NCBI RefSeq assembly: GCF_033542235.1
Contig: NZ_JAWRCU010000001.1
Location: 124,001 to 188,000, forward strand
Source of the DNA: JAWRCU01 sp033542235
GTDB taxonomy: Bacteria > Pseudomonadota > Alphaproteobacteria > Rhizobiales > Rhizobiaceae
Direction: 5' to 3'
Length of the DNA stretch: 64,000 nt
Shown: piece after piece, positions 27,722 to 35,423 of the stretch
Numbering within the stretch: position 1 is the stretch's first letter
Layout of the letters: each line of letters begins with the position of its first letter
Program-made: the position numbers and the translations under genes
Notes under the pieces: model-generated
Databases searched by the model: none
Told to the model about the DNA's origin: nothing
What the model saw: only the letters and a program-made list of their open reading frames with translations

Positions 27722-27918
27722 CGGACTGCTCCGCTCTCGACGTGTTGCAGCCTTAACAAAAGATAATGCGGATCGTTCCCTGTCTGTGGCGCCCTCCCCT
27801 CAAAAAAGCTGCCGGTACCGGTCGGCTTCCTGCGGCAATTCCTCTTTTGGAACAAATAGCGAACAAATCTGGCCGACACCTATTGACCGGGCGAGGAATA
27901 AGCTCCTATTTCCTCCCG

Positions 27919-28242
27919 ATGCCTGACACTGGAGGAAGACGGAAGCGCTATGCGCGGGGCTGGAAACTGAGCAATGCCCATGAGACGGGACAGCTCGTAC
28001 GTATCTTCTGCGGCATCTGCTGTAAAAAGCGCTGGTACCTTCCCGACGACCTCAAAAAGCTGATAGGCGACGTCGAAGCCGACGACATTCCACGCCACAT
28101 GCGATGCGAGAAGGGACACGACAAGGAATATCTCCAGGCCGAGTTCCGTTACCTGACGGCACGGGAGCGGCAGACGATACGCGTCAGGCGGCTGGCAGAA
28201 GTCAGGATTGTTCGCAGAGTCATCTGGACGGATGAGGACTAG
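27919..28242 (+). CDS. Small cysteine-containing protein of unknown function
   Basis: 107 residues from MPDTGGRRKRYARGWKLS. The core is VRIFCGICCKKRWYLPDDLKKLIGDVE followed by RHMRCEKGHDK. The arrangement of a C-x2-C(C) pair and a later C-x3-H suggests a zinc knuckle. Similar short proteins occur across rhizobia without a known role. The longer frame to 27766 is not preferred because its extra part is unlike protein. Confidence 0.55.
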   Translation: MPDTGGRRKRYARGWKLSNAHETGQLVRIFCGICCKKRWYLPDDLKKLIGDVEADDIPRHMRCEKGHDKEYLQAEFRYLTARERQTIRVRRLAEVRIVRRVIWTDED

Positions 28243-28522
28243 AAAGGCAGGCGATCAGCTCGCCGCACCGCGGTCCCAGGCGGCGAGCCGACGCCAGCTT
28301 CTGGGCAACTGCCGGGGGCCGACAGCAACCCTGGCGCGCTCATCCTTTCCTGCCCCTGTTTCAGAACTATGGCGCTGCAGAGGTCTTCGAGCAACAAGCT
28401 GGATACAGGCGAGCCACGAGAGGTGCAAGGAAGCCTTGTGGTCATGCAGAAACGGATCAGCAGTCGCCGGCCTCTGAGCCGACGTCTCCGAGGTCGGCGG
28501 CAACCGCTATCCCTCCTGCTTT

Positions 28523-28732
28523 CTACTGATGAGCATCCAACAGGAGGGAGCGACCGTCCTTCAGCGCGATTTCCTCGATGAGCCCCTCCAATTCAGGCCC
28601 TACCGGGCAGTCCGGCATGACAGCCGCAACCGCTTTCGAAAGCGTCAGCGACCGAAATGCATCCCAATCTCGAGCGGCTACGAACATACGCCGGACCAAC
28701 TCGGTCAGGCGGAAACGCTCGTACTCTGTCAC
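28523..28732 (-). CDS. Small hypothetical protein with GTG start
   Basis: 69 residues, MTEYERFRLTELVRRMFVAA..., with GGAGG 5 bases before a GTG at 28732, which decides the start. A perfect palindrome at 28787-28808 lies about 55 bases upstream and could be its operator. I do not recognise the family. Two helices are predicted by eye. Confidence 0.55.
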   Translation of the reverse strand: MTEYERFRLTELVRRMFVAARDWDAFRSLTLSKAVAAVMPDCPVGPELEGLIEEIALKDGRSLLLDAHQ

Positions 28733-28786
28733 GACAACCTCCCTGTTGCCCCCGATTGCCGATCAGGGGCACGAATGGTGGCGCCG

Positions 28787-28808
28787 TGCTATCACATATG
28801 TGATAGCA
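28787..28808. promoter_or_regulatory. Perfect 22-bp palindrome, likely operator
   Basis: The half-site TGCTATCACAT is followed directly by its exact reverse complement. This symmetry without a loop fits a dimeric DNA-binding regulator rather than an RNA hairpin. It lies 55 bases upstream of the small gene starting at 28732. No regulator gene is adjacent. Confidence 0.5.
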
Positions 28809-28960
28809 GTCTTTCTTTCCTCTGCCTCGTCAGAGCACCCGAGCGCGAGCCCGGCGGCAGCTCCGCCGACCGATTGGCCCTAAGGAACCGCCCATGCCGC
28901 GAAGTGCACAGCGACAGACATTGGGAGCCGCGTGGCGATCCACATGGACGCACGTCGCCC

Positions 28961-29215
28961 TTAGTCTACTTTGAGCACTTCCGCGCCGGCCTGTTCGTCA
29001 AAGATGATCGCGCAGCCGAGCCTGACCGCGACCGCCGAGAGCGCATTCGCCAATGACTCGTCGGTAGTTACGAAGTCGCCCGTTCTCATGCGCAGCTCCT
29101 CGACCGCGTGTGATGTGGAGACAAACTTTCCGACCACTTGATCATGAGCGCAGGTTCGAACCACGGACTCGACATCAGCAGGCTCGAACGGGTAGGCCCA
29201 TCCAGCGTCTTCCAT
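28961..29215 (-). CDS. Small hypothetical protein, probable stress gene
   Basis: 84 residues, MEDAGWAYPFEPADVESVVR..., with GGAG 7 bases before the ATG at 29215. An exact EcfG-type promoter begins 34 bases upstream. The compact alpha/beta sequence (DESLANALSAVAVRLGCAIIFDE) is unknown to me. It diverges from another EcfG-type promoter on the plus strand. Confidence 0.55.
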   Translation of the reverse strand: MEDAGWAYPFEPADVESVVRTCAHDQVVGKFVSTSHAVEELRMRTGDFVTTDESLANALSAVAVRLGCAIIFDEQAGAEVLKVD

Positions 29216-29248
29216 TGCAGCGCTCCGACAGTTGTAGCCCCACTATTG

Positions 29249-29274
29249 AACGTCGCGATCATGATCAATGTTCC
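29249..29274 (-). promoter_or_regulatory. EcfG-type general stress promoter (minus strand)
   Basis: On the minus strand: GGAAC, a 17-base spacer, then CGTT. It directs the gene starting at 29215 and is part of a divergent pair with the site at 29306. Confidence 0.6.
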
Positions 29275-29305
29275 CTCGTCATCGCGATCCGAGCTGTCGG
29301 CTCCC

Positions 29306-29330
29306 GGAACGGACCAACGCCGCTGGCGTT
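29306..29330 (+). promoter_or_regulatory. EcfG-type general stress promoter (plus strand)
   Basis: On the plus strand: GGAAC, a 16-base spacer, then CGTT. The expected transcription start is near 29337, just before the GTG at 29340. Confidence 0.6.
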
Positions 29331-29339
29331 TATTCGTCA

Positions 29340-29489
29340 GTGATTGAAGAGGATGCCTCCATTCGAGAAGCTGGCAAGACGTTTGCGGTGGCAGTGGACG
29401 GACCTGAATGCGAATCCGGAAAACCTTCGACGTCAACTGCGACCCGCTCAACTAAACCGCTGCGGATCATATGGAGGAGCGTGGCGTGA
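29340..29489 (+). CDS. Possible leaderless 49-residue peptide, coupled to next gene
   Basis: A GTG at 29340 opens a frame reading (M)IEEDASIREAGKTFAVAV... that ends at 29489. Its stop overlaps the GTG of the following gene as GTGA, typical of translational coupling. The predicted EcfG transcription start is only about 3 bases upstream, so it would be nearly leaderless. No family is recognised, and it may instead be untranslated leader. Confidence 0.3.
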   Translation: MIEEDASIREAGKTFAVAVDGPECESGKPSTSTATRSTKPLRIIWRSVA

Positions 29490-29737
29490 TCGAATTGACG
29501 GAGAAGGAAAAACGGTTTCTCAAGCGGGTCGACACCATTACGCATTTCCCCTGGTCGAACAAAGTTGCCGCCGCAGACGCCAAAGGCAGGACCATGCGGC
29601 TTTCCAGCGCGACTTTCTCCCGCCTGAAAGATGACGGCATCATCATCCGCACTGCAAGCGATCTGACTTCGGACACCTATGTCGTCAATCCCGACCCGGT
29701 GACTCCAGACGTTAAGGAAGTTCAGGAAGCCTCTTGA
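29486..29737 (+). CDS. Small hypothetical protein, 83 residues
   Basis: From GTG 29486 the product reads MIELTEKEKRFLKRVDTITHFPW. GGAGG at 29472 is at proper distance for this start, better than the ATG at 29471, which lies against the site. The charged N-terminal helix is followed by AAADAKGRTMRLSSATFSRLKDDGIIIR, suggesting a small winged-helix-like fold. The family is unknown. It lies downstream of an EcfG-type promoter. Confidence 0.5.
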   Translation: MIELTEKEKRFLKRVDTITHFPWSNKVAAADAKGRTMRLSSATFSRLKDDGIIIRTASDLTSDTYVVNPDPVTPDVKEVQEAS

Positions 29738-29823
29738 TCCAAGCCAGTTCCTTCAAAGCGTAGCTGGAAACGTCTCTGCCCCTGCCTCTAGGAACTAACC
29801 CGACTCTCGACGGTTCGGCGCAG

Positions 29824-30152
29824 ATGGCAGACCATCCCGTCAATCGCGCCCTGACAAATGCCGGCATGCTGTTGTCGCGGCCGTGGGCGTTTCTGATCCT
29901 CATCAGCTATGCCGTTCTGTGGACGCTCTTCCAACCGGACACGCTCAACTGGCACGGTATAGCGACTCTGGTGACATGGGGCATGACACTGTTCATTCAA
30001 CGGGCTGAACATCGTGATACACAGGCTCTCCAGGCCAAGCTCGATGAGCTCCTCAGGCAAACGGAGCGGCAAGAAACGAGTTCACTCAAATCGACGAGAA
30101 AGAGCCCGAAGAAATCGAAGGGCAACGCTCGGCCGAACAGAAGCGTCGGTGA
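29824..30152 (+). pseudogene. Low-affinity iron permease-like protein, frameshifted near 3' end
   Basis: The first 80 residues (MADHPVNRALTNAGMLLSRP..., two membrane helices, then ALQAKLDELLRQ) match small bacterial proteins of the low-affinity iron permease family. Family members then continue with an ARNE..IDEKEPE-type acidic tail. That tail is present (ARNEFTQIDEKEPEEIEGQR) but in the frame one base behind, from about 30069 to the TGA at 30150. A one-base deletion, or a -1 error in the sequence, near 30060-30070 explains this. The unshifted frame instead runs a basic, low-complexity tail to 30270 and overlaps the convergent gene. Confidence 0.6.
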
Positions 30153-30182
30153 AGGGGCGAAACCGGAACGAAGGAAGGCAGC

Positions 30183-31130
30183 CTACAAAGGGCGCGGCCG
30201 GCGCGGCTGCCCGATGTCGCACTCGAGCGACTCCATATCCCATCGCCCAAGCGCGGCAGCAGCGCGATAGGTGCTCTCCAGGAACTCCAGAAGCGCACGC
30301 TCCGGATCGGCAGCGCTACGGACGTGTTCGTAAGGCAGCAGGAACTCGCCAAGCGAGCTGTCGTAATAAGCGCCGCGAGGGGAAACCTTGGCGTCCGCGA
30401 AACCTGCCGGACTGGGATAGGCATAGGAGTAGAAGGCTGGAAAATCGGTTCCTCCGCCACCGGGCCAGAAGCCTGCCGACGAAACCTCGTGACTATAGGC
30501 TTCGCGAGTCACCTCATCCGGCAGTGCGGGGATGCCCCCAGGATGCATGGGAGCGCGCCGGCCCGAAAACCTGGTAACGGCAAGATCGAAGCTACCCCAG
30601 AAAAGATGTACCGGGCTTACCTTGCCGATAAACCCGGTGCGGAACTTCTGCAGGACGGTGGCCACGGTGATGCACGCCCGAAAGAACCGGTTCACGGCGT
30701 CGGCGTCATAGGGTCGCTCGACCCGATCCTCCGAGAATGCAATTGCGTTCGGAATTTCGTTCGGTCTTCCATCGAATTCGGGTGTCCCGCCGAGCTTCTC
30801 GATAAGGTCGAGGACGTTGGCGTGGAAAGCCGCAACCGACATCGGTCCAAGCGGAAAGCGCGCGGTCAGCCCGTCTGTGGCGGAGCCGATCAGCTGGTGA
30901 TCGATCAGGTCGAGCACCAGCTCAATTCCGCCAGGTCGATCCGGGACCAGCCCGGTCGAGAAACCTCTTGCCACGGGATAGAGCGTGGCGTGCCAGGAAT
31001 GGTTCACCCAGGGCGTGCGGGCCAACCGATATTTTCCGACGATCTGGCAATAAAGCTGCAGGGCGGAGCACGTGTCACGCCAGGCGGCATACGGCAGATC
31101 CGGCCACGTTTGCTCATTATGTCCAGCCAT
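30183..31130 (-). CDS. DUF5996 family protein
   Basis: 315 residues from MAGHNEQTWPDLPYAAWRDT, with AAGG-TTGGA upstream. The sequence includes WVNHSWHATLYPVARGFSTG, SPVHLFWGSFDLAVTRFSGR and GFWPGGGG, the hallmarks of the DUF5996 family (about 300 residues, found in many bacteria, function unknown). Several conserved H, W and P residues suggest an enzyme. The longer frame to 31199 is basic and not preferred. It converges with the frameshifted iron permease-like gene. Confidence 0.8.
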   Translation of the reverse strand: MAGHNEQTWPDLPYAAWRDTCSALQLYCQIVGKYRLARTPWVNHSWHATLYPVARGFSTGLVPDRPGGIELVLDLIDHQLIGSATDGLTARFPLGPMSVAAFHANVLDLIEKLGGTPEFDGRPNEIPNAIAFSEDRVERPYDADAVNRFFRACITVATVLQKFRTGFIGKVSPVHLFWGSFDLAVTRFSGRRAPMHPGGIPALPDEVTREAYSHEVSSAGFWPGGGGTDFPAFYSYAYPSPAGFADAKVSPRGAYYDSSLGEFLLPYEHVRSAADPERALLEFLESTYRAAAALGRWDMESLECDIGQPRRPRPL

Positions 31131-31230
31131 CTGTCCAACCTTGCTTCGACGGGCCGTCCAAGGCCCAGATCGGAGTGGCAGTACAAGCCAGCCCTCCACC
31201 GTCTATGCTACCGGCCTGCCCCGGCAGTGC

Positions 31231-31638
31231 TCAAGAGGGCCCTACGGACTCTGGTATGGGAGCCACTGAGCCGGCGATCAGAGAAACAAGCGCCTGATAC
31301 TCGAAGGGCTTCTCCAGACAAGGCATGCTCCGATAACGTTCGGGAAGCGATGTACACTCATAGGCGGTTGCGAAGACGACCGGCACCGCCTTCGAACCAA
31401 GGAGGTCTGCAAGCGGAAATACCTTGCCATCCGAAAGAGCCACGTCGAGGACTGCGGCGTCCAGTTGTTCGGTCTCGGCCAGACGGATCGCTCCAGCGAC
31501 TGAAACCGCGGGGCCAACCACATCAACCCCTGCGTCCATCAGAGCGGACGCTATGTCCATGGCGATGAAGTATTCGTTCTCCACCACCAGCACGCGTCGT
31601 CCGGCTAGCCTTCGCTTCAGATTGTCGGCCCTGATCAT
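31231..31638 (-). CDS. Single-domain response regulator, FAT-type
   Basis: 135 residues from MIRADNLKRRL, with AGGAG 5 bases upstream. The receiver domain shows RRVLVVENEYFIA, the phospho-acceptor Asp in AAVLDVALSDG, VVFATAYECTSLPERYR and a CLEKPF lysine. The FATAY stretch resembles the FAT-GUY receiver subgroup, which acts with HRxKN kinases in alphaproteobacterial stress signalling. It follows two small stress genes on the same strand. The N-terminal extension of the frame is not part of the protein. Confidence 0.75.
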   Translation of the reverse strand: MIRADNLKRRLAGRRVLVVENEYFIAMDIASALMDAGVDVVGPAVSVAGAIRLAETEQLDAAVLDVALSDGKVFPLADLLGSKAVPVVFATAYECTSLPERYRSMPCLEKPFEYQALVSLIAGSVAPIPESVGPS

Positions 31639-31729
31639 GCTCCTGTTCTGGCGCTCGCCTCCCCCAGTCCAACGGGCGTTCATTTTTTTGCCTCGAAGCC
31701 TCCCTACACAGCTAGGGTTCGCATCGATG

Positions 31730-31924
31730 TCAACCTTTATCCGCCACGCTACTACTTGCCCGATCTGTACCGGCAGATACGCGCTCTGATGCCGTTCCCA
31801 AACGAGCTTCGCGCAACCGCGCCGTCTTCGCCTCGCGGGCGCTCCGTTCTGCATCCATGATTGCCTTCGCCGTTTTCGTCGTCTGCTCGCTGCGGCTACG
31901 CAGCATCTCCCACTTCGGCGACAT
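31730..31924 (-). CDS. Small charged helical protein, 64 residues
   Basis: MSPKWEMLRSRSEQTTKTAK..., a single long amphipathic helix rich in K, R, E and A. The start lies 1 base after the DUF3606 stop (TAG-G-ATG), so translation is probably coupled. It lies downstream of the EcfG-type promoter of that gene. Function unknown. Confidence 0.5.
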   Translation of the reverse strand: MSPKWEMLRSRSEQTTKTAKAIMDAERSAREAKTARLREARLGTASERVSAGTDRASSSVADKG

Positions 31925-31925
31925 C

Positions 31926-32117
31926 CTACTTTGCTCCGCGCATCGTCTTGGCTTCCTCCATGAGTTTTTGACGGTCGTTGCCGTAGCGCCGGACGAGCGT
32001 CCGGGCCTGGTCTGCGGTGAGACCGGTCTGCTCGGCAAGATATTGGACCTCGTAGTCTTCTCCGCCAGCCACTCGTGAACGAACGTGCTTGTTCTTCTTC
32101 GATTTGTCGTCTGGCAC
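31926..32117 (-). CDS. DUF3606 family protein
   Basis: 63 residues with a GTG start (M)PDDKSKKNKHVRSRVAGGE, preceded by AGGGAGACGG. The remainder (DYEVQYLAEQTGLTADQARTLVRRYG) is the helix-turn-helix-like DUF3606 pattern, common in rhizobia and often linked to stress. An exact EcfG-type promoter is upstream. Function unknown. Confidence 0.7.
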   Translation of the reverse strand: MPDDKSKKNKHVRSRVAGGEDYEVQYLAEQTGLTADQARTLVRRYGNDRQKLMEEAKTMRGAK

Positions 32118-32142
32118 GGACCGTCTCCCTCGACCATGGAGC

Positions 32143-32167
32143 AACGGGCGATGGACAGCTAGGTTCC
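32143..32167 (-). promoter_or_regulatory. EcfG-type general stress promoter
   Basis: On the minus strand: GGAAC, a 16-base spacer, then CGTT. It lies 26 bases before the GTG of the DUF3606 gene at 32117. Confidence 0.6.
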
Positions 32168-32205
32168 CTTCCCCGGCCACCGAACTGCCCCCCGAGATGC
32201 ATAAG

Positions 32206-32267
32206 GTGTGTGGACATTCGCCCGATGCCGCCACTTTCGGCTCGGCCTGACTGGAATGTCCACACAC
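32206..32267. repeat. 14-bp inverted repeat with 34-base spacer
   Basis: The arm GTGTGTGGACATTC at 32206-32219 is repeated as its exact complement at 32254-32267. It lies between the DUF3606 and DUF892 genes. Confidence 0.5.
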
Positions 32268-32296
32268 GTTAGCCGACCTGATGTCGGCGCGTGCAC

Positions 32297-32328
32297 CGTG
32301 TCAGCCTGCCAAATCGCAGGCTGACACG
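32297..32328. other. Strong 13-bp hairpin
   Basis: CGTGTCAGCCTGC pairs perfectly with its complement across a 6-base loop. There is no T-run on either side, so it is not a typical intrinsic terminator. It lies just past the stop of the DUF892 gene, on the way to DUF3606. Confidence 0.5.
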
Positions 32329-32346
32329 CGCCCGCGGGCGAATGCC

Positions 32347-32871
32347 CTATGCCATTTCTTGCATTGCGCGCTGGTTCACGCCTCGTTCGCCGAGTTGCGA
32401 CAGCGCCTTGTCGGTCTTCTCTTCCTCGGCAAGGGTTTCCTTGAGGAGTTTGACCACATCGTCTTTGCCAAGCTGTTCGGCCCAGGCGATCAGGGTCCCA
32501 TAGCGTGCAATCTCGTAATGCTCGACGGATTGCGCAGCAGCCACGAGGCCGGCATCGACTGCCGGAGCGCCCTTGTATTGTTCAAGGATCTCTTCACCCT
32601 CCTCGACAATGCCGTCGATGGCAGGGCAAGTTTTGCCGCGCGCGGGCTTTTCGAGCAGCTCGAACACTTTTTCAAGGCGCTCGACCTGCGTTTCGGTCTC
32701 GTCGCGGTGCTTCTGAAAGGCCGACTGGACTTCCTCGGCCTCGGCGCCTCTCGCCATCTTCGGCAACGCCTTCAATATCTTCTTTTCGGCGTAGTAGATG
32801 TCCTTGAGGCCATCCAGAAATAGTTCTTGCAAGCCTTTGGTGCCGGCGGTCGACTTCTTGGCAGCGGGCAT
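32347..32871 (-). CDS. DUF892 (YciE/YciF-type) ferritin-like protein
   Basis: 174 residues from MPAAKKSTAGTKGLQELFLD, with AGGAGG 8 bases upstream. The family pattern is clear: LQELFLDGLKDIYYAEKKIL, then HRDETETQVERLEKVFELL, then SVEHYEIARYGTLIAWAEQLG. It is a four-helix ferritin-like protein, probably metal-binding, induced by general stress in many bacteria. An exact EcfG-type promoter supports stress control. Longer in-frame extensions are unlikely. Confidence 0.85.
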   Translation of the reverse strand: MPAAKKSTAGTKGLQELFLDGLKDIYYAEKKILKALPKMARGAEAEEVQSAFQKHRDETETQVERLEKVFELLEKPARGKTCPAIDGIVEEGEEILEQYKGAPAVDAGLVAAAQSVEHYEIARYGTLIAWAEQLGKDDVVKLLKETLAEEEKTDKALSQLGERGVNQRAMQEMA

Positions 32872-32921
32872 CGCTGTTGCCTCCTTTTCGTTTGGGGGTC
32901 TCGATATCCGAGATGACCCCC

Positions 32922-32946
32922 AACGGATTGAGGAATGTCTTGTTCC
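32922..32946 (-). promoter_or_regulatory. EcfG-type general stress promoter
   Basis: On the minus strand: GGAAC, a 16-base spacer, then CGTT. It lies 51 bases before the DUF892 start codon. Confidence 0.65.
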
Positions 32947-33079
32947 GATACGCGGCAAGCAAGCTGTCCTCGGCACTTGAGAGCCGGCGTTCATCTGGTC
33001 AGCCAGAATAAATAACAGGAGCGCCCCGAAGAGGTCAGACGATTGCCAACTCGTATCCTCGACGGATCAGTGGGGGACG

Positions 33080-33571
33080 TCAGCCGCGTCGCGCCGCCTC
33101 GATCGCGGCAACATCGATCTTCTTCATGTCCATCATCGCGTCGAACGCGCGTTTCGCTTCAGCGCCGCCAGCAGCCAGCGCCTCCATCAGGACACGCGGT
33201 GTGATTTGCCAGGAGACGCCCCACTTGTCCTTGCACCAGCCGCATGCGCTCTCCTGCCCGCCATTGCCGACAATAGCGTGCCAGTAACGGTCCGTCTCAT
33301 TCTGATCCTCGGTGGAGATCTGGAACGAGAAGGCTTCGGTCTGTTTGAACGCGGGCCCTCCGTTGAGGCCGAGACAAGGTATACCGGCAACAGTGAATTC
33401 GACCGTCAAAACGTCGCCCTGTTTGCCTGATGGGTAATCACCGGGCGCACGATGGACCGCGTCAACCGAGCTATCGGGAAACGTCTCGGCATAGAAACGG
33501 GCAGCAGCCTCGGCGTCCGTGTCATACCAGATGCAAATCGTATTCTTAGCGATTGCGCGTCCCTTCGCCAT
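33080..33571 (-). CDS. VOC-fold protein, PhnB / 3-demethylubiquinone methyltransferase-like
   Basis: 163 residues from MAKGRAIAKNTICIWYDTDA, with AAGGGACA upstream. The VOC/glyoxalase fold shows AARFYAETFPDS, CLGLNGGPAF, DRYWHAIVGNGG and WGVSWQITPRVLME. These are features of the PhnB-like family often encoded behind ArsR regulators and AHSA1-type proteins. The substrate is unknown. An arsR-like palindrome is about 280 bases upstream but no arsR gene is present. Confidence 0.75.
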   Translation of the reverse strand: MAKGRAIAKNTICIWYDTDAEAAARFYAETFPDSSVDAVHRAPGDYPSGKQGDVLTVEFTVAGIPCLGLNGGPAFKQTEAFSFQISTEDQNETDRYWHAIVGNGGQESACGWCKDKWGVSWQITPRVLMEALAAGGAEAKRAFDAMMDMKKIDVAAIEAARRG

Positions 33572-33849
33572 TGGGTGTCCCTTCGCTTCTGAGGCCGGAT
33601 TCCAGTCCTGCTTTCCATACACCGGGCCCGCTCCATAGTCAGCCTCGAGGTGCAATTGGAGCGCAGTCGACCGACCGAGGTGTGGAAAACGCCATACAAG
33701 GCGAAGAACCCGCCGAAGATAAAAATGAAATGGCGACTTCTCCACCATCACCGAGATGGGGCCAACGCATTGGCACGCTAGGCCTGCGGCCGGCTTGAGG
33801 CGACCGAACGACTTAATCCCTAGGTGGGGATGGCGCAAATATAAGTATT

Positions 33850-33862
33850 TGCTAAATTAGCA
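33850..33862. promoter_or_regulatory. Palindrome TGCTAA-A-TTAGCA in an AT-rich region
   Basis: A 13-base perfect palindrome inside the AT-rich stretch about 33838-33880. It has the AT-rich symmetric form of ArsR/SmtB-type operators. It is about 280 bases from the VOC gene and no regulator gene lies between. Confidence 0.3.
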
Positions 33863-34634
33863 TTTGTTATATCTACCCGGAATTGTCTTTGCGTGGGCCA
33901 AGGCCGCGTTGCGTTGCAAGCCCCCCAAGCCATACTTGCTGGCGCGGCCTTGTTTTTTTGTCGGATGTGACGCCTTCAGATCCAAGCGGCCCGAAGCGGC
34001 GCACCGTCACCTACGGGTACCACTATTCGTCGCCCAGCCGCCTTTTAAGATAGAGATACATCAGGAACAACACAGCCCCGTATGCGGCAGCGAAGCCCAC
34101 AAACGCCAACAATTGCATGGCTCTCCCCAGCCAAAAAACTAGAACTCCGTGATTTGCGTCGAGGTTCCCGCCGCTGTCTCTTCACAACCCGGCGGGATCA
34201 CTAAATCCACCAAAGACCCGGCTCTTATCTCGAATGTGATACGCCGGCGGCTTCTGTATATGCTAATATTCTAATCCAAGGAATTGGGGTCGAAGGGCGC
34301 GTCCGGCCGGCGGCCGGGTGGCTTGCGGTCGCCGGCCATTCGCCTTCGATGAGTACTGCGCTAAGAGCGCCGCATATGACGGTGACAGCAGCCGCCTTCC
34401 TCATTGACTCTCTTGTCCCAGGCCCGCATTGGCCAGGACGAGGTTTCGCTCCGGACGGTAACTTGGTCGTTTGTCGACGTTTATTCGGACCTAGGTCCGA
34501 GGGAAACCATCGAAGGTCTGAGGCCTGGAACGAACCCCTTCCCTTGAGATTTTCCGCACTTCAAATTGTGCTGCGACGCACGACCAAGGGCAGTCTAGCG
34601 GACTTGCCAGTGGAATTGGCTTGGGAGGATTTCC
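33863..34634. other. Mostly non-coding stretch
   Basis: About 770 bases. It holds one likely small membrane peptide (34023-34118, minus) and one 16-base perfect palindrome TCGGACCT-AGGTCCGA at 34485-34500. Other open frames lack binding sites and have poor composition. Confidence 0.4.
34023..34118 (-). CDS. 31-residue membrane peptide
   Basis: MQLLAFVGFAAAYGAVLFLM followed by YLYLKRRLGDE: one transmembrane helix with a positive C-terminal end. GGGGAGA lies 3-4 bases before the ATG. A near-match to the EcfG promoter (GGAAC-N17-AGTT, one mismatch) is at 34143-34168. Function unknown. Confidence 0.4.
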   Translation of the reverse strand: MQLLAFVGFAAAYGAVLFLMYLYLKRRLGDE

Positions 34635-34970
34635 GTGAAGGGAAGAAGATCGGCGATTTTTCGCAACGCGCAATGGGAGGTGACAAAAAACGGGATCGCC
34701 TCGCGCAGGACTCGTGCCCCGTGCTGCTTCCTCATTGACGCGGAACTGTTGCTTGCAACCGACACTTTCGGTGCGCGGCAACTGTATGATTGGCCGCCAC
34801 ATGTTGCCAGCAAACCGTGGGTTGAACCTGATCTGTTCATTGAGGCGTTCAGGGTGGCGATCGACGCTCACGAAGGCCGATATCCCGGAAGGGTGGACCA
34901 GGAGCGGCTACAAGCTTCGTTCGACGAAGCCCTCCGGGTTTCCGGGCAACGCTCAGGTCCGCATCTATAG
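34635..34970 (+). CDS. Conserved hypothetical protein
   Basis: 111 residues, MKGRRSAIFRNAQWEVTKNG..., ending in a helical region (VDQERLQASFDEALRVSG). The pattern LYDWPPHVASKPWVEPDLFIEAFRVAIDAHEGRY recurs in small uncharacterised alphaproteobacterial proteins. A GGAGG lies about 15 bases upstream. Stands alone. Confidence 0.55.
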   Translation: MKGRRSAIFRNAQWEVTKNGIASRRTRAPCCFLIDAELLLATDTFGARQLYDWPPHVASKPWVEPDLFIEAFRVAIDAHEGRYPGRVDQERLQASFDEALRVSGQRSGPHL

Positions 34971-35423
34971 CGGGCGCAAGGCGGTTCAGATGCTTCGGCG
35001 CGCTGCTTCCGCCGCGCAAAGGAGGCACATGCACGGTCGGCCCACAGCCTGAGAGCGGCTGCGAAACGCAGCCCGGCTGGCAATCCGCAACAAGAAAGAT
35101 CGTCCGAAAGCCCAGCCCGCCGCGCCCGGGGGGATTGGGACGGACGCGGCGAGCCTCTTTCCGGCCAACAGGTTGACAGGGCGTTTCAACCTCTCGGTCA
35201 GATCAACCGAGTTTGCGTCCTGAAAGCGGCCGATTCATTATGATTCGTTAAACTCTGGCCCGGTCTAAGGTCCTAGGACTTTGGTCCGAGCGTGCTTGGC
35301 CTCCGTCATCAGACTTAACGCATGGGGCCGAGAACATGCGAAGCGCTTTCGGACAAATCCGATGCATAAACAAAAAGATAGAGCGGCATGCCGATCCAGT
35401 TTGATCGCACGCCGCTTCACCCC
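34971..35423. other. Intergenic region with a degenerate rhizobial repeat
   Basis: About 450 bases. It holds the palindrome-like AAGGTCCTAGGACTTT near 35263-35278, and at 35378-35389 the string GATAGAGCGGCA, also found in the repeat at 54948. No gene is supported. Confidence 0.4.

Noticed and set aside
29824..30270. Iron-permease-like gene read through to 30270 as an intact protein
   Set aside because: The last part is basic low-complexity sequence overlapping the next gene, while the family tail is present in the shifted frame.
33864..34142. Plus-strand frame MLYLPGIVFAW...
   Set aside because: No ribosome binding site and composition unlike protein. The opposite strand has the better-supported small membrane peptide.
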